A DNA stretch of 64,000 bases from Bowmanella denitrificans (GTDB taxonomy: Bacteria; Pseudomonadota; Gammaproteobacteria; Enterobacterales; Alteromonadaceae): the NCBI RefSeq assembly GCF_002887595.1, contig NZ_PEBU01000011.1, positions 124,001-188,000 on the forward strand, read 5' to 3'. Within the stretch, counting starts at the first letter, position 1. Every line of letters starts with the position of its first letter. The notes beneath the pieces are model-generated. The model searched no databases and was not told where the DNA came from. It saw only the letters and a list, made by a program, of their open reading frames with translations. Shown here one piece after another: positions 27,274-36,898 of the stretch. Position numbers and translations under genes: made by a program.

Positions 27274-28702
27274 TCTGAAACCTGGCCATCAGTTGTTGGC
27301 GTTGATGTTGTTGGTGTTTGGCCTGTGGCTGGCACTCTTTTTCCCTACCATAAAAGAAACCGTGTTAATTTGGGAGCGATCGGAGACCTTTGCTCACTGC
27401 TTTCTTATCCTGCCTATTTGTATTTACCTGATTCGGCGAAACTGGCCGGCTATGATGGAACACCAGGTCAAGGGCAACTACTGGGCGTTGTTGGTCATTG
27501 TGGCATTTCTGATGCTTTGGTTGTTGGGGAGCCTGGCGCAAATTGCGGCTGTTGAACAATTTGCCGTGTTTGCCTTGCTGCCGCTTTTTTACTGGTTAGT
27601 GCTGGGCAACCAAATCTGTCGTGTGATGCTGTTTGCCTTGCTGTTCTGGATGTTCAGCGTGCCTGAAGGCGAGTTTCTTATCCCCTGGTTGCAGGACATT
27701 ACGGCCGATATTACGGTGGCCACGCTCAGACTGGTGGATATTCCGGTGTTCCGGGACGGACTTTACATTGCCGTTCCTGGTGGTTTGTTTGAAGTGGCAG
27801 TAGCCTGTTCTGGCATTCGTTACCTGATCGCCTCCTTTTCATTGGGTACGCTGTTTGCCTATTTGACCTATCAGAAATGGCATAAAAGGGGAATTTTTAT
27901 CGCATTCTCATTGGTATTGCCGATTTTTGCCAATGGGTTACGGGCTTTTGGGATTGTGCTAATCGCCTACTTGTCTGACATGAAATATGCCACAGGTGTG
28001 GATCATCTTATTTATGGCTGGGTATTTTTCGGTCTGGTTATTTTTATTATGTTCAGCATTGGCAACCTATGGCGAGACCCCGAGCCAGATATGCCAGAGC
28101 AGCGTCCTGTGCAGGGGGCAGGTAAACATAGCCTTTATCCTTTGCCAGCACTGCTGGTGTTGAGCTTGGCAGCTATTTTGTATCATCAATCGGCGCAGAA
28201 CCTGGCACCTGCGCAAGAGCCTGTTTACCTCACGACATTGCCGGGCTGGCAAAGTGAGAACGCACAAGGCTGGTATCCGGATTTTCATAATCCCAGCAGT
28301 ATTCGTGTCGAACACGAAGGCCAGATGCAAGCGTTCTATATTTTTTACAATCGTAATGACAAGTCTGTAGAGTTAATCAATAGTCTGAATCAGCTTTATC
28401 CCAGAATTTGGTCCAGAGTCTCAACTTCTGCTCAACCTGGTTATCAGTTGCTGCAGATTACCAATTCGATTGGGCAACGCCGTTGGGTGGCGTATACCTA
28501 TATAACAGCCTGGCAGCAATCACCCAGTACATTGGAGATAAAGCTGGGCCAGGCACTGCAGGCATTTTTGGGGCAGGTGCAGTCTGGTATTGCGCTGATA
28601 GTGTCGGCACCTGTCAGTGCTTACCCCACGCAGGCCGAGTTTGCTGAAGCAGTACAACCTTGGTTTGAACAGGGTACACGGGACAAACTGCATGATCTCT
28701 GA
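27263..28702 (+). CDS. xrtA: Exosortase A fused to an EpsI domain
   Basis: 479 residues. The N-terminal 270 residues have about eight membrane spans and the exosortase triad: Cys182 in VACSGIRYL, Arg227 in NGLRAFG and His248 in VDHLIYGW. Residues about 300-479 form a periplasmic EpsI/DUF3485-type domain. Exosortase A is believed to cleave PEP-CTERM proteins at the inner-membrane outer face and join them to a partner, probably a lipid or glycan. Two ATGs (27263, 27266) are adjacent; either is possible. It overlaps both neighbours by 11 bases. No PEP-CTERM substrate is encoded in the window. Confidence 0.95.
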   Translation: MMRSLKPGHQLLALMLLVFGLWLALFFPTIKETVLIWERSETFAHCFLILPICIYLIRRNWPAMMEHQVKGNYWALLVIVAFLMLWLLGSLAQIAAVEQFAVFALLPLFYWLVLGNQICRVMLFALLFWMFSVPEGEFLIPWLQDITADITVATLRLVDIPVFRDGLYIAVPGGLFEVAVACSGIRYLIASFSLGTLFAYLTYQKWHKRGIFIAFSLVLPIFANGLRAFGIVLIAYLSDMKYATGVDHLIYGWVFFGLVIFIMFSIGNLWRDPEPDMPEQRPVQGAGKHSLYPLPALLVLSLAAILYHQSAQNLAPAQEPVYLTTLPGWQSENAQGWYPDFHNPSSIRVEHEGQMQAFYIFYNRNDKSVELINSLNQLYPRIWSRVSTSAQPGYQLLQITNSIGQRRWVAYTYITAWQQSPSTLEIKLGQALQAFLGQVQSGIALIVSAPVSAYPTQAEFAEAVQPWFEQGTRDKLHDL

Positions 28703-29834
28703 ACCTGTGCATATTGCCCATGTGATTTACCGCTTTGATACCGGCGGCCTGGAAAATGGCGTGGTTAATTTGATTAACCAACTGCCCCAGAATAAATATC
28801 GGCATAGCATTATTACCCATAAGGGCATGAACCCGGATTTTGCGGCGCGAATCAAAACCGATAATGTACGTTTTTACGATCTTGCCAAGCGGGATGGACA
28901 GGATTGGGGGCTGTATCGACGCCTGAACCACCTCCTTAAAGATCTGAAACCGGCGCTTTTGCATACTCGCAACCTGGCCACCATTGAAAGTCAACTGGTG
29001 GGCTGGTGGCGGGGCATTCCTCTTCGCATTCATGGTGAGCATGGCTGGGATATGGCGGATGTTGGTGGCACCAACCCTAAATATCAGCGCTTGAGACGTT
29101 TGCTCAAACCTTTTATTCACCACTTTATTGCCCTGTCCAGTGAAGCCAATCAATACCTTATTGATAAGATTGGTGTGCCGGCCGGGAAAGTCAGTCATAT
29201 CTGCAATGGGGTGGATTTTGACCGTTTTGCCGTTGCGCAAACGCCTCAGGGGGCAGTGCCGATGGACTTTTTTGCCCATACCGGGCTGGTGTTTGGCACA
29301 GTGGGAAGACTGGCTGATGTGAAAAATCAGCGTTACCTGGTTGAGGCCTTTGCCAAATTGGTAGAAAACCTGGGGAAAGAAGCTGATGCGCTGCGTCTGA
29401 TGCTGGTGGGGGATGGTGGCACCCGCACCAAGCTGGAGAGGCAGGTTCAGGAGGCTGGACTGGCCAAACAAGTATGGTTTGCTGGCGACCGGGCCGATGT
29501 GCCAGCCATGATGCAAAGAATGCAGGTATTTGTACTGCCTTCACTGGCAGAAGGTATTTCCAATACGTTTCTGGAGGCCATGGCCAGCGGCTTGCCGGTT
29601 ATCGCCACTGATGTGGGAGGCAATCCAGACCTGATGCCACCAGAACATGTGCAAACTAATCTGGTGCCGGTCAATCAGGTGGATGCTCTGGTGAGCGCCA
29701 TGATGCGCTATGCCCGGCATCCGGCACTGGCTGCTCAGGAAGGCCTGCAGGCAAAACAATACTGCCATCGCCAGTTCAGTCTGGCTAATATGGTGGAAAA
29801 ATATCAACAACTTTATCAACGAGCAGGGCGCTGA
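28692..29834 (+). CDS. XrtA-associated glycosyltransferase (TIGR03088-like)
   Basis: 380 residues from ATG 28692 (MISEPVHIAHVIYRFD). A longer frame starting 75 bases earlier lies inside the EpsI domain and adds unrelated residues. GT-B fold, GT4-like: N-terminal HVIYRFDTGGLENGVVNL, the middle RIHGEHGWD block, and C-terminal LRLMLVGDGGTR, then FVLPSLAEGISNTFLEAMA with the E-x7-E type acidic motif. It matches the second exosortase A sugar transferase in its N-terminal block. Cytoplasmic, donor unknown. Confidence 0.9.
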   Translation: MISEPVHIAHVIYRFDTGGLENGVVNLINQLPQNKYRHSIITHKGMNPDFAARIKTDNVRFYDLAKRDGQDWGLYRRLNHLLKDLKPALLHTRNLATIESQLVGWWRGIPLRIHGEHGWDMADVGGTNPKYQRLRRLLKPFIHHFIALSSEANQYLIDKIGVPAGKVSHICNGVDFDRFAVAQTPQGAVPMDFFAHTGLVFGTVGRLADVKNQRYLVEAFAKLVENLGKEADALRLMLVGDGGTRTKLERQVQEAGLAKQVWFAGDRADVPAMMQRMQVFVLPSLAEGISNTFLEAMASGLPVIATDVGGNPDLMPPEHVQTNLVPVNQVDALVSAMMRYARHPALAAQEGLQAKQYCHRQFSLANMVEKYQQLYQRAGR

Positions 29835-29846
29835 GGACGGATTGGC

Positions 29847-31751
29847 ATGTGCGGAATAGCAGGTATTTTTCAGCTTGGTGAACAGGGGCAACCTGACCCG
29901 CAAATCTTGTCTGTGATGAACGACAGGCAGCAACATCGGGGCCCCGATGCAGGTGATTATTTCTTTGATCCCGGCGTGGGGCTGGCGCACAGACGTTTGT
30001 CCATCATTGATCTGGAAGGCAGTCCGCAACCCATGTTGAGTGCTTGCGAGCGCGCCTGTGTGGTGTTTAACGGTGAAATCTATAATTTTCGTGAGTTACA
30101 CAAGGAATTGTCAGCCAAGGGCTATCAGTTTAAAACCCATGGTGACACCGAAACCATTCTGAATGCCTGGCTGGAATGGGGCGAAGACTGTGTGCATCAT
30201 TTGCGCGGTATGTTTGCTTTTGCTATCTGGGACAGGCAGCAGCAGTGTCTGTTTATGGCCCGCGATCGCCTGGGCATCAAGCCCATGTACTACAGCCTGT
30301 TGAGCAATGGCGAGCTGGTGTTTGGCTCTGAACTAAAAGTGCTTAAGCAGCATCCGCTGTTCGATAACAGATTGCGCGAAACCACCCTGGAAGATTATTT
30401 TACCTTTGGCTATGTGCCAGAACCTTATACGGTGTATGAGCACAGCTATAAACTTTCTCCGGGGCACTGTATGCTGGTGCGCCGCGGTATGACTGAACTG
30501 CCTGAGCCACGCCAGTACTGGGACATACCTACCGACTGGCAAGCACCACTAAGCGCAGACGAAGTGCAGGAACAGCTTATCGACCGGTTAAAAGAAGCGG
30601 TGGATATCCGTCTGGTGGCCGATGTGCCCCTTGGCGCGTTCTTATCCGGTGGGGTGGACTCCAGTGGCGTAGTGGCGCTGATGTCACAGTTGCAATCCGA
30701 TCCAGTCAACACCTGTGCCATCGGCTTTGATGTTAAGGCCTTCAATGAAACCGAATTTGCCCAGATGGTGGCTGACAGGTACCAAACCAATCACCGAGTG
30801 GAAACTGTCAGTCAGGACGATTTCGACCTGATTGATAAACTGGCCGACCTGTATGATGAGCCCTATGCAGACAGCTCTGCCATTCCCACTTACCGGGTCT
30901 GTGAGCTGGCAAGAAAACATGTAACGGTGGCGCTGTCCGGTGACGGTGGGGATGAGCTGTTTGCCGGCTATCGCCGCTATAAGATGCATTTGCATGAAGA
31001 GCGGATGCGCAACATGTTGCCTCTGGGCTTGCGCCGGCCTTTATTTAAGCCGCTGGGCAGTCTTTACCCTAAACTGGATTGGGCGCCAAAGTTCTTGCGC
31101 GCTAAAACCACCTTTCAGTCTATGGCCATGGATACTGTGCAGGGATACCACAACTCCATGTCCATCCTGCGCGCCGACGAGCGGGCTAAACTGTTTTCCT
31201 CTGAGTTCCAGCAACGTTTAAACGGTTATAGTTCCCTGGCTGTATTTGAGCGTTATGCCGATAAGGTCAAGCACTTAGACCCAATGAAAATTGCCCAGTA
31301 TCTGGATATGAAAACCTATCTGGTGGGCGACATTCTGACCAAGGTGGACCGGGCTTCCATGGCCCATTCATTGGAAGTGCGGGTGCCAATTCTGGATCAC
31401 AAATTTGTTGAATGGGCATTTAAAACTCCGTCAGATCACAACCTGCATAATGGCATTGGTAAGTACTCCTTTAAAAAAGCCCTGGAACCTCACTTGCCGC
31501 AAGACGTGCTATATCGCAAGAAAATGGGTTTTTCGGTGCCGCTGGCGGACTGGTTCCGGGGGCCATTGAAGGCACGCTTGCAGGATAATCTGTTATCACG
31601 GCAAATGCGTGAATCCGGCTACTTTAATACCGCGCAGGTGCAAAAGTTGATTAATGATCATGTCAGTGGACTGCGTGACAACAGCGCCTCACTTTGGACT
31701 ATGATGATGTTTGAGTCATTCTTACGTCAACAAACAGGACCTGGCGTATGA
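29847..31751 (+). CDS. XrtA-associated amidotransferase (asparagine synthase family)
   Basis: 634 residues. The N-terminal class II glutaminase domain starts MCGIAGIF with nucleophile Cys2 and a RGPD segment (HRGPDAGDYF). The C-terminal synthetase domain has the ATP pyrophosphatase loop SGGVDSSG near residue 267 and ALSGDGGDELFAGY further on. It should hydrolyse glutamine and amidate an activated carboxylate, plausibly a uronic acid or an amino acid on the glycan. GAGGA lies 9 bases before ATG 29847. It overlaps the next glycosyltransferase by 4 bases. Confidence 0.93.
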   Translation: MCGIAGIFQLGEQGQPDPQILSVMNDRQQHRGPDAGDYFFDPGVGLAHRRLSIIDLEGSPQPMLSACERACVVFNGEIYNFRELHKELSAKGYQFKTHGDTETILNAWLEWGEDCVHHLRGMFAFAIWDRQQQCLFMARDRLGIKPMYYSLLSNGELVFGSELKVLKQHPLFDNRLRETTLEDYFTFGYVPEPYTVYEHSYKLSPGHCMLVRRGMTELPEPRQYWDIPTDWQAPLSADEVQEQLIDRLKEAVDIRLVADVPLGAFLSGGVDSSGVVALMSQLQSDPVNTCAIGFDVKAFNETEFAQMVADRYQTNHRVETVSQDDFDLIDKLADLYDEPYADSSAIPTYRVCELARKHVTVALSGDGGDELFAGYRRYKMHLHEERMRNMLPLGLRRPLFKPLGSLYPKLDWAPKFLRAKTTFQSMAMDTVQGYHNSMSILRADERAKLFSSEFQQRLNGYSSLAVFERYADKVKHLDPMKIAQYLDMKTYLVGDILTKVDRASMAHSLEVRVPILDHKFVEWAFKTPSDHNLHNGIGKYSFKKALEPHLPQDVLYRKKMGFSVPLADWFRGPLKARLQDNLLSRQMRESGYFNTAQVQKLINDHVSGLRDNSASLWTMMMFESFLRQQTGPGV

Positions 31752-32953
31752 AAATCCTGCACGTGCTTGATCATTCCATTCCTTTGCATAGCGGCTATAC
31801 CTTCCGTACCCGGTCGATCTTAAAACAACAACATGCGCTGGGGTGGCAGACCTGCCATGTGACCAGCCCGAAACATGGTGCCTTTGAGCAGGACGTAGAA
31901 GAAGTCGACGGGCTGCGGTTTTACCGGACGCCGGTGCCAAACGGCTTGCTGAGTAAAATCCCGGCATTAAATCAGATGGCACTGATAAGCCCTATGCGTA
32001 AGCGTATTTTGCAGGCCATTGAGGAAGAAAAGCCGGATATTATCCATGCTCATTCACCGGCGCTAAATGGCGTGGCGGCGCTGCAAGCGGCACGTAAAGC
32101 CGGATTGCCTATGGTGTATGAAATACGGGCATTCTGGGAAGATGCTGCAGTAGATCATGGCACCTGCAAAGAAGGGGACTTACGCTACCGCCTGACCCGT
32201 AAACTGGAGACTCACGTGGTTCGTCAGGCCGATGCGGTGACGACCATCTGCGAGGGGTTGCGTAAAGATCTGCTGGCACGTCAGATCCCCAGCGACAAGA
32301 TCACTGTGATCCCAAATGCTGTAAATATCGAGCAATTTAATCTTATTCAAAACAAAGACCCCAGTCTGCTAGCCGAGCTGGGCCTGCAAGGGCAGCAGGT
32401 TTTAGGCTTCATTGGTTCTTTTTATGCCTATGAAGGCTTGGATCTGTTGGTCAGAGCCATGCCACAGATCCTGGCGGGCAATCCCCACACCATGTTACTG
32501 CTGGTAGGTGGCGGCCCGCAGGAGCAACAACTGCGTCAGCTGGTCAATGAGCTGAAATTACAGGCCCATGTGCTGATGCCTGGCAGGGTGCCGCATCAGG
32601 ATGTATCGCGCTATTACAGTCTGGTGGATTTGCTTGTATACCCACGTAAATCCATGCGCCTGACCGAACTGGTGACGCCCCTTAAACCTTTGGAAGCTAT
32701 GGCGCAGGGAAAACTACTGCTGGCTTCAGATGTAGGTGGACACCGCGAACTGATTGAAAACGGTAAGACCGGCTGGCTGTTTGCCAGCAACGATATTCCT
32801 GCCCTGGCGGATAAAGTCCGGGATATTTTTTCCAGCCAGGTGCAATGGCCGGCTGTTATTCAGCAAGGTCGGGCCTATGTGGAAGGGCAGCGAAACTGGG
32901 GGAACTCAGTACAGGCTTACACCCCGATTTACCAGCGTATTCTGAAAGCCTGA
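31748..32953 (+). CDS. XrtA-associated glycosyltransferase (TIGR04063-like, GT4)
   Basis: 401 residues with the opening MKILHVLDHSIPLHSGYTFRT, the typical start of the third exosortase A glycosyltransferase (key part LDHSIPLHSGYTFR). The middle has the IHAHSPALNG block; the C-terminal half has LGFIGSFYAYEGLDLL and LTPLKPLEAMAQGK-type donor-binding residues (TPLKPLEAMAQGK). GT-B fold, cytoplasmic, adds one sugar of unknown identity. ATG overlaps the previous stop as ATGA. Next gene starts 2 bases after its stop. Confidence 0.9.
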   Translation: MKILHVLDHSIPLHSGYTFRTRSILKQQHALGWQTCHVTSPKHGAFEQDVEEVDGLRFYRTPVPNGLLSKIPALNQMALISPMRKRILQAIEEEKPDIIHAHSPALNGVAALQAARKAGLPMVYEIRAFWEDAAVDHGTCKEGDLRYRLTRKLETHVVRQADAVTTICEGLRKDLLARQIPSDKITVIPNAVNIEQFNLIQNKDPSLLAELGLQGQQVLGFIGSFYAYEGLDLLVRAMPQILAGNPHTMLLLVGGGPQEQQLRQLVNELKLQAHVLMPGRVPHQDVSRYYSLVDLLVYPRKSMRLTELVTPLKPLEAMAQGKLLLASDVGGHRELIENGKTGWLFASNDIPALADKVRDIFSSQVQWPAVIQQGRAYVEGQRNWGNSVQAYTPIYQRILKA

Positions 32954-32954
32954 C

Positions 32955-34151
32955 ATGCGAATTCTTGTACTTAGTTCATTGTTTCCCAGCAGTGTCAGGC
33001 CCCAGGCCGGGTTGTTTGTGCGTGAACGCATGTTCCGGGTGGCAAAACATGCTGACCTGGAAGTCGTAAGCCCGGTCCCCTGGTTTCCCGGTCAGGGTTT
33101 ACTCAGACTGGTTAAACCCGGCTATCGCCCTCAGCCCGCGGCGCTGGAGGAGCAAAATGGTATTAAGGTACATTTCCCCCGATTTTTGTCGTTGCCCATG
33201 CTGGGGCGAAGATTTGATGCCTGGATGATGGCCAGATGCTGTCGGCGTTTGATAAAAAAATTACATCGGCACAAGGCCATTGACCTGATCGACAGCCACT
33301 TCACTTATCCGGATGGTCTGGCCGCGACACAACTGGCAAAAATGTTGGGTTGCCCTGTGACTATTACCTTGCGAGGTACCGAGCTGTCACATAGCCGCGA
33401 CCCGTCAAGATGTAAGCAGTTACTTAAAGCCTGGCAGGCAGCGGACAAGCTCATCTGTGTGTCTGACTCTCTGCGTCAACTGGCCATTTCACTGGGGGCC
33501 CCGGCGGAGAAACTGGTGGTGGTAGGTAATGGCATAGACACCGAGAAGTTCAAGGCCTTAAACAAGGCTGAAGCGAGACACAGCCTGGGTATTGATGAAG
33601 ACGCCAGGGTGTTGGTTACCGTTGGCGGCTTAGTACCACGCAAAGGGTTTCACCGGGTAATAGACTGCATACCGACACTGCTGAAATCCCACCCCAAACT
33701 GATTTATCTGGTGGTAGGGGGGGCCAGTGCGGAAGGCAATTATGAACCACAGTTGCGTAAACAGGTACAAAACCTCGATCTGGAAGAGCAGGTCAGGTTT
33801 ATGGGGCCGTTGCCACCTGACAAACTCAGTTTACCGCTGTCTGCGGCGGATGTGTTTGTGTTATCAACCGCCAATGAAGGCTGGGCCAATGTGATACTGG
33901 AGGCGATGGCCTGTGGTACCCCTGTTGTTGCCACCGACGTAGGCGGTAATGCAGAAGTGGTGCGCCAACCGGATACCGGCACCATTGTTCCTTTTGATGA
34001 CCATCAGGCGTTATCGGGGGCTCTGGGCAGCGCACTGGCGCATGCCTGGCAAACACAAATGATTGTCGACTATGCGGCAGATAACCACTGGGATAAACGG
34101 GTGACGCAGTTGATCGCTATCTTTGCACAACTAACCCAGGAGCGCAGATGA
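32955..34151 (+). CDS. GT4 family glycosyltransferase
   Basis: 398 residues with the LSSLFPSSVRPQAGLFVRER opening, a GT-B middle IDSHFTYPDGLAA and the C-terminal motifs VTVGGLVPRKGFH and FVLSTANEGWANVILEAMA (acidic donor-binding motif). It is probably the last sugar-adding step of this operon before the polymerase. A G7 run occurs at 33717-33723 within the coding sequence. It overlaps the adenylating-enzyme gene by 4 bases. Specificity unknown. Confidence 0.88.
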   Translation: MRILVLSSLFPSSVRPQAGLFVRERMFRVAKHADLEVVSPVPWFPGQGLLRLVKPGYRPQPAALEEQNGIKVHFPRFLSLPMLGRRFDAWMMARCCRRLIKKLHRHKAIDLIDSHFTYPDGLAATQLAKMLGCPVTITLRGTELSHSRDPSRCKQLLKAWQAADKLICVSDSLRQLAISLGAPAEKLVVVGNGIDTEKFKALNKAEARHSLGIDEDARVLVTVGGLVPRKGFHRVIDCIPTLLKSHPKLIYLVVGGASAEGNYEPQLRKQVQNLDLEEQVRFMGPLPPDKLSLPLSAADVFVLSTANEGWANVILEAMACGTPVVATDVGGNAEVVRQPDTGTIVPFDDHQALSGALGSALAHAWQTQMIVDYAADNHWDKRVTQLIAIFAQLTQERR

Positions 34152-35500
34152 CCGGGATTTACACCAAGCTGGTTTCCAGCTGTCTTTTTCCTTTGCATGA
34201 AAGGCTTAAAAAGCACGATACGGTCAGAATCCGGCGTAATCTGGAAGCCAGTCAGTGGTGGACGCCTGCGCAACTGCAACAAGCCCAGTCGCAGCGCCTG
34301 GCTAAATTTATACAGACTTTATATCAGCATGTGCCTTACTACCGGGAAGTGATGAATGAACGCGGACTGACACCGGCAGATATTCAGTCCTGCACCGATT
34401 TGGTGAAGCTGCCGTTTTTAACCAAGGCGCTGATTAGGGAACATTTCGATGCGCTCAAATCAGATATCGCCGGACCTTTGCAACGTTTTAACACCGGTGG
34501 CTCCAGCGGCCAGCCGCTGATTTTTCTGCTGGGCAACGAGCGAGTGTCTTATGACGTGGCAGAGAAGTGGCGTGCTACCCGCTGGTGGGATGTGGATATT
34601 GGCGATCCCGAAATAGTCGCATGGGGGTCTCCCATTGAGCTGGGAGCTCAGGACAAAGTGCGTTTGTTCAGAGATAAACTGTTCCGCTCGCAGCTCATTC
34701 CTGCTTTTGATATGACCGAAGATAAACTGCTGGGCTTTATCAATAAAATTCGCCAGGTCAGACCTAAGATGTTGTTTGGTTACCCCTCGGTATTTGATTT
34801 GATCGCCAAAACCGCGGAAAAGCAGGGCATCCGGCTGGATAATCTGGGTATCAAGGTTGCCTTTGTTACCTCTGAGCGTTTGTATCCCTATCAACGTGAC
34901 AATATTTCGCGGGTTTTTGCCTGCCCGGTGGCTAATGGTTATGGTGGTCGTGATGCCGGATTTATTGCCCACGAATGTCCTTCTGGTGGTATGCATTTGT
35001 CCTATGAGGATATTGTGGTGGAAATCGTCGACCCACAAGGGAATCCGCTGCCTGCCGGTCAAAGTGGTGAAATCGTTGTGACCCATCTTGGCACCAGCGA
35101 GTTCCCTTTTGTTCGTTACCGTACCGGCGATATTGCCAGCTTGTCAGACCAACGCTGTGCTTGTGGACGGGGACTGCCGATGTTGGAGTCTATCGAGGGT
35201 AGGAGTACGGATTTTGTGGTGGCGGCTGACGGTACGCTTATGCATGGCTTGGCGCTTATCTATATCTTGCGGGATATGGCGGGCATTGAAGCCTTTAAAA
35301 TTACCCAGGAGACCTTGCACATGACCCGGGTACAGGTAATTGCCAAAGACAATTTAACCGACGATATGGTGTTGCAGATTCAGCAGGGCTTTAAGGCCCG
35401 GCTAGGTGATGATGTGCAGATTGAGGTGGAGCCGGTAAATGAGATTGCACCGGAAAAATCAGGTAAATACCGTTATGTGGTTAGTAAGGTTGCGCCATGA
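34148..35500 (+). CDS. CapK/PaaK-like adenylate-forming enzyme
   Basis: 450 residues. AMP-binding features are the phosphate-loop FNTGGSSGQPLIF (about residues 115-127), a GYGGRDAGFIAHEC block (about 258-271) where the PaaK-type adenine site lies, and FVRYRTGDIASL (about 320-331); a CACGRG cysteine pair follows. CapK/PaaK-type enzymes activate an acid as an acyl adenylate or acyl-CoA. Placed among glycan genes, it may activate an acid for an amide or ester on the repeat unit; that is inference. It overlaps neighbours at both ends as ATGA, including the 28-residue ORF downstream. Confidence 0.87.
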   Translation: MTGIYTKLVSSCLFPLHERLKKHDTVRIRRNLEASQWWTPAQLQQAQSQRLAKFIQTLYQHVPYYREVMNERGLTPADIQSCTDLVKLPFLTKALIREHFDALKSDIAGPLQRFNTGGSSGQPLIFLLGNERVSYDVAEKWRATRWWDVDIGDPEIVAWGSPIELGAQDKVRLFRDKLFRSQLIPAFDMTEDKLLGFINKIRQVRPKMLFGYPSVFDLIAKTAEKQGIRLDNLGIKVAFVTSERLYPYQRDNISRVFACPVANGYGGRDAGFIAHECPSGGMHLSYEDIVVEIVDPQGNPLPAGQSGEIVVTHLGTSEFPFVRYRTGDIASLSDQRCACGRGLPMLESIEGRSTDFVVAADGTLMHGLALIYILRDMAGIEAFKITQETLHMTRVQVIAKDNLTDDMVLQIQQGFKARLGDDVQIEVEPVNEIAPEKSGKYRYVVSKVAP

Positions 35501-35583
35501 TTGATAGTTTGTTTTTGCTGGCGGATATTCTGGCGGTTTGCTATCTGTTTTACTGGGCCAGCAAGCAAGGAGAAGGCGAATGA
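35497..35583 (+). CDS. 28-residue coupled mini-ORF with one hydrophobic segment
   Basis: ATG 35497 overlaps the stop of the upstream CapK/PaaK-like gene as ATGA, and its own TGA at 35581 overlaps the next gene's ATG (35580) in the same way. It encodes 28 residues: MIDS, then a hydrophobic stretch LFLLADILAVCYLFYWA, then SKQGEGE. The hydrophobic, Trp/Tyr-ended segment suggests a membrane microprotein. The last codons also contain GGAGAAGG, the ribosome site of the next gene, so it might instead be a coupling leader. I do not recognise a family. Confidence 0.45.
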   Translation: MIDSLFLLADILAVCYLFYWASKQGEGE

Positions 35584-36893
35584 GGGATATCTTCTTCGTA
35601 GCCTTTCTGTTTTATGCCATCTATTTCACTATTAAGCGCCCTTATATCGGAGTGGCGGCCTGGATATGGATTGCCCTGACCGCTCCAGCGGAGTGGGCAT
35701 TTGGCTTTTCCCAGACCTTCCGGCTCAACTTTACCATAGTGCTGGTGACCTTGCTGGCATACATGTTCCACAAGGAAAAACCCAAGTTTCAATTTACCTC
35801 TCTACACTTTTGGGTGTTTGCTTTTTGGTTTTGGATGCTGGTGTCCAGTGTGTTTAGCCTGCGCTTCGACAATACCTACACCTGGGACAAAATGATCGAA
35901 TTTACCAAAGTGGTGGCACTGTTTTTATTTATCACCATGACGGTACGGAAAAAACACGAAATTGACACTCTGGTATGGGCAATTGTCCTATCGATATCCG
36001 CCTATGCTGGGATGGAAGCCCTGAAGTTTGTACTGTCCGGGGGGGGACACCGTATTATCGGGCGGGCCGGCATCATCATTGACCGTAATGATTTGGCGGT
36101 GGCCATCAATATGTGTTTGCCTTTTGTTATTTATCTGTGGTCGCAGACCCAACATAAAATACTGAAGCTGGGATTATTGGGGCTGGCGCTGCTTAATGTG
36201 GTTGCCATCGTTGGTACTTATTCACGTGGGGGCTTTATTGGTCTGTGTATTTTGGCCATTGCGTTCTGGCTTAAATCCAAGCGAAAGATTGTGCTGATGT
36301 TGTTAGCCCTTATTGTATTGCCTGTTGGCTACAGCTTTGCCCCGGCTGAGTGGAAGGACCGACAGCAAACTGTGGAGTCTGCTGCGACGGAAGACGGCTC
36401 CTTTATTGGCAGATTATGGGCATGGAAAATTGCCACCTTAATTGCCCTGGACAACCCCATGACCGGGGGGGGATTTAAAGCCACCACCGACCCTATTCTA
36501 TGGTCTACTTATGCCCCTTATACGCCGCATTTCGGTCCGATAGAAACCCCGCCTATTCCGCCCGAGCTGACCCCCAAGGCGGCACATAATATCTATTTTC
36601 AGGTATTGGGTAGTGCTGGCTTTGTCGGATTAATGTTGTTCGGCTGTATGCTGTTGTCGGTGTTGTGGCAAAGTTTCAGGAACAATGCGGGGGGTAGCAA
36701 GGGCGACAGCAAAATGACCCTGGCATCGGCAATCAGCTTGTCGTTGGTAGGCTACGGAATTACCGGGTTGAATGTCAGCCTGGCCTATTTTGATTTGCTT
36801 TATGCCATTGTCGGCCTAGTGGCAGTGATGGCCAGCAATGCAGCACTGGCCAGAAAGCCGGATGCGGTAGCGGCACAAAGACGATTGGGCTGA
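35580..36893 (+). CDS. XrtA-associated O-antigen ligase/polymerase-like membrane protein
   Basis: 437 residues from ATG 35580 (MRDIFFVAFLFYAIYF), which has AAGGAGAAGG directly upstream; a longer frame from 35538 would add 14 basic residues and ignore this site. About ten membrane spans with a large periplasmic loop (about 300-345) after GTYSRGGFIG, the usual Wzy/WaaL-type arginine motif. It matches the putative O-glycosylation ligases of exosortase A loci (TIGR03097-like). It could polymerise the repeat or attach it to proteins; sequence cannot tell. Two G8 runs (36039-36046, 36465-36472) lie inside it. Last gene of the plus operon. Confidence 0.88.
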   Translation: MRDIFFVAFLFYAIYFTIKRPYIGVAAWIWIALTAPAEWAFGFSQTFRLNFTIVLVTLLAYMFHKEKPKFQFTSLHFWVFAFWFWMLVSSVFSLRFDNTYTWDKMIEFTKVVALFLFITMTVRKKHEIDTLVWAIVLSISAYAGMEALKFVLSGGGHRIIGRAGIIIDRNDLAVAINMCLPFVIYLWSQTQHKILKLGLLGLALLNVVAIVGTYSRGGFIGLCILAIAFWLKSKRKIVLMLLALIVLPVGYSFAPAEWKDRQQTVESAATEDGSFIGRLWAWKIATLIALDNPMTGGGFKATTDPILWSTYAPYTPHFGPIETPPIPPELTPKAAHNIYFQVLGSAGFVGLMLFGCMLLSVLWQSFRNNAGGSKGDSKMTLASAISLSLVGYGITGLNVSLAYFDLLYAIVGLVAVMASNAALARKPDAVAAQRRLG

Positions 36894-36898
36894 TATCG

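Noticed and set aside
28614-29516. 300-residue minus-strand open frame across the exosortase end and the following glycosyltransferase
   Set aside because: Antisense to two well-supported genes and rich in His, Gln and Pro in a way typical of shadow frames.
34460-35086. 208-residue minus-strand open frame inside the CapK/PaaK-like gene
   Set aside because: Shadow of a gene with clear motifs; no start signal.
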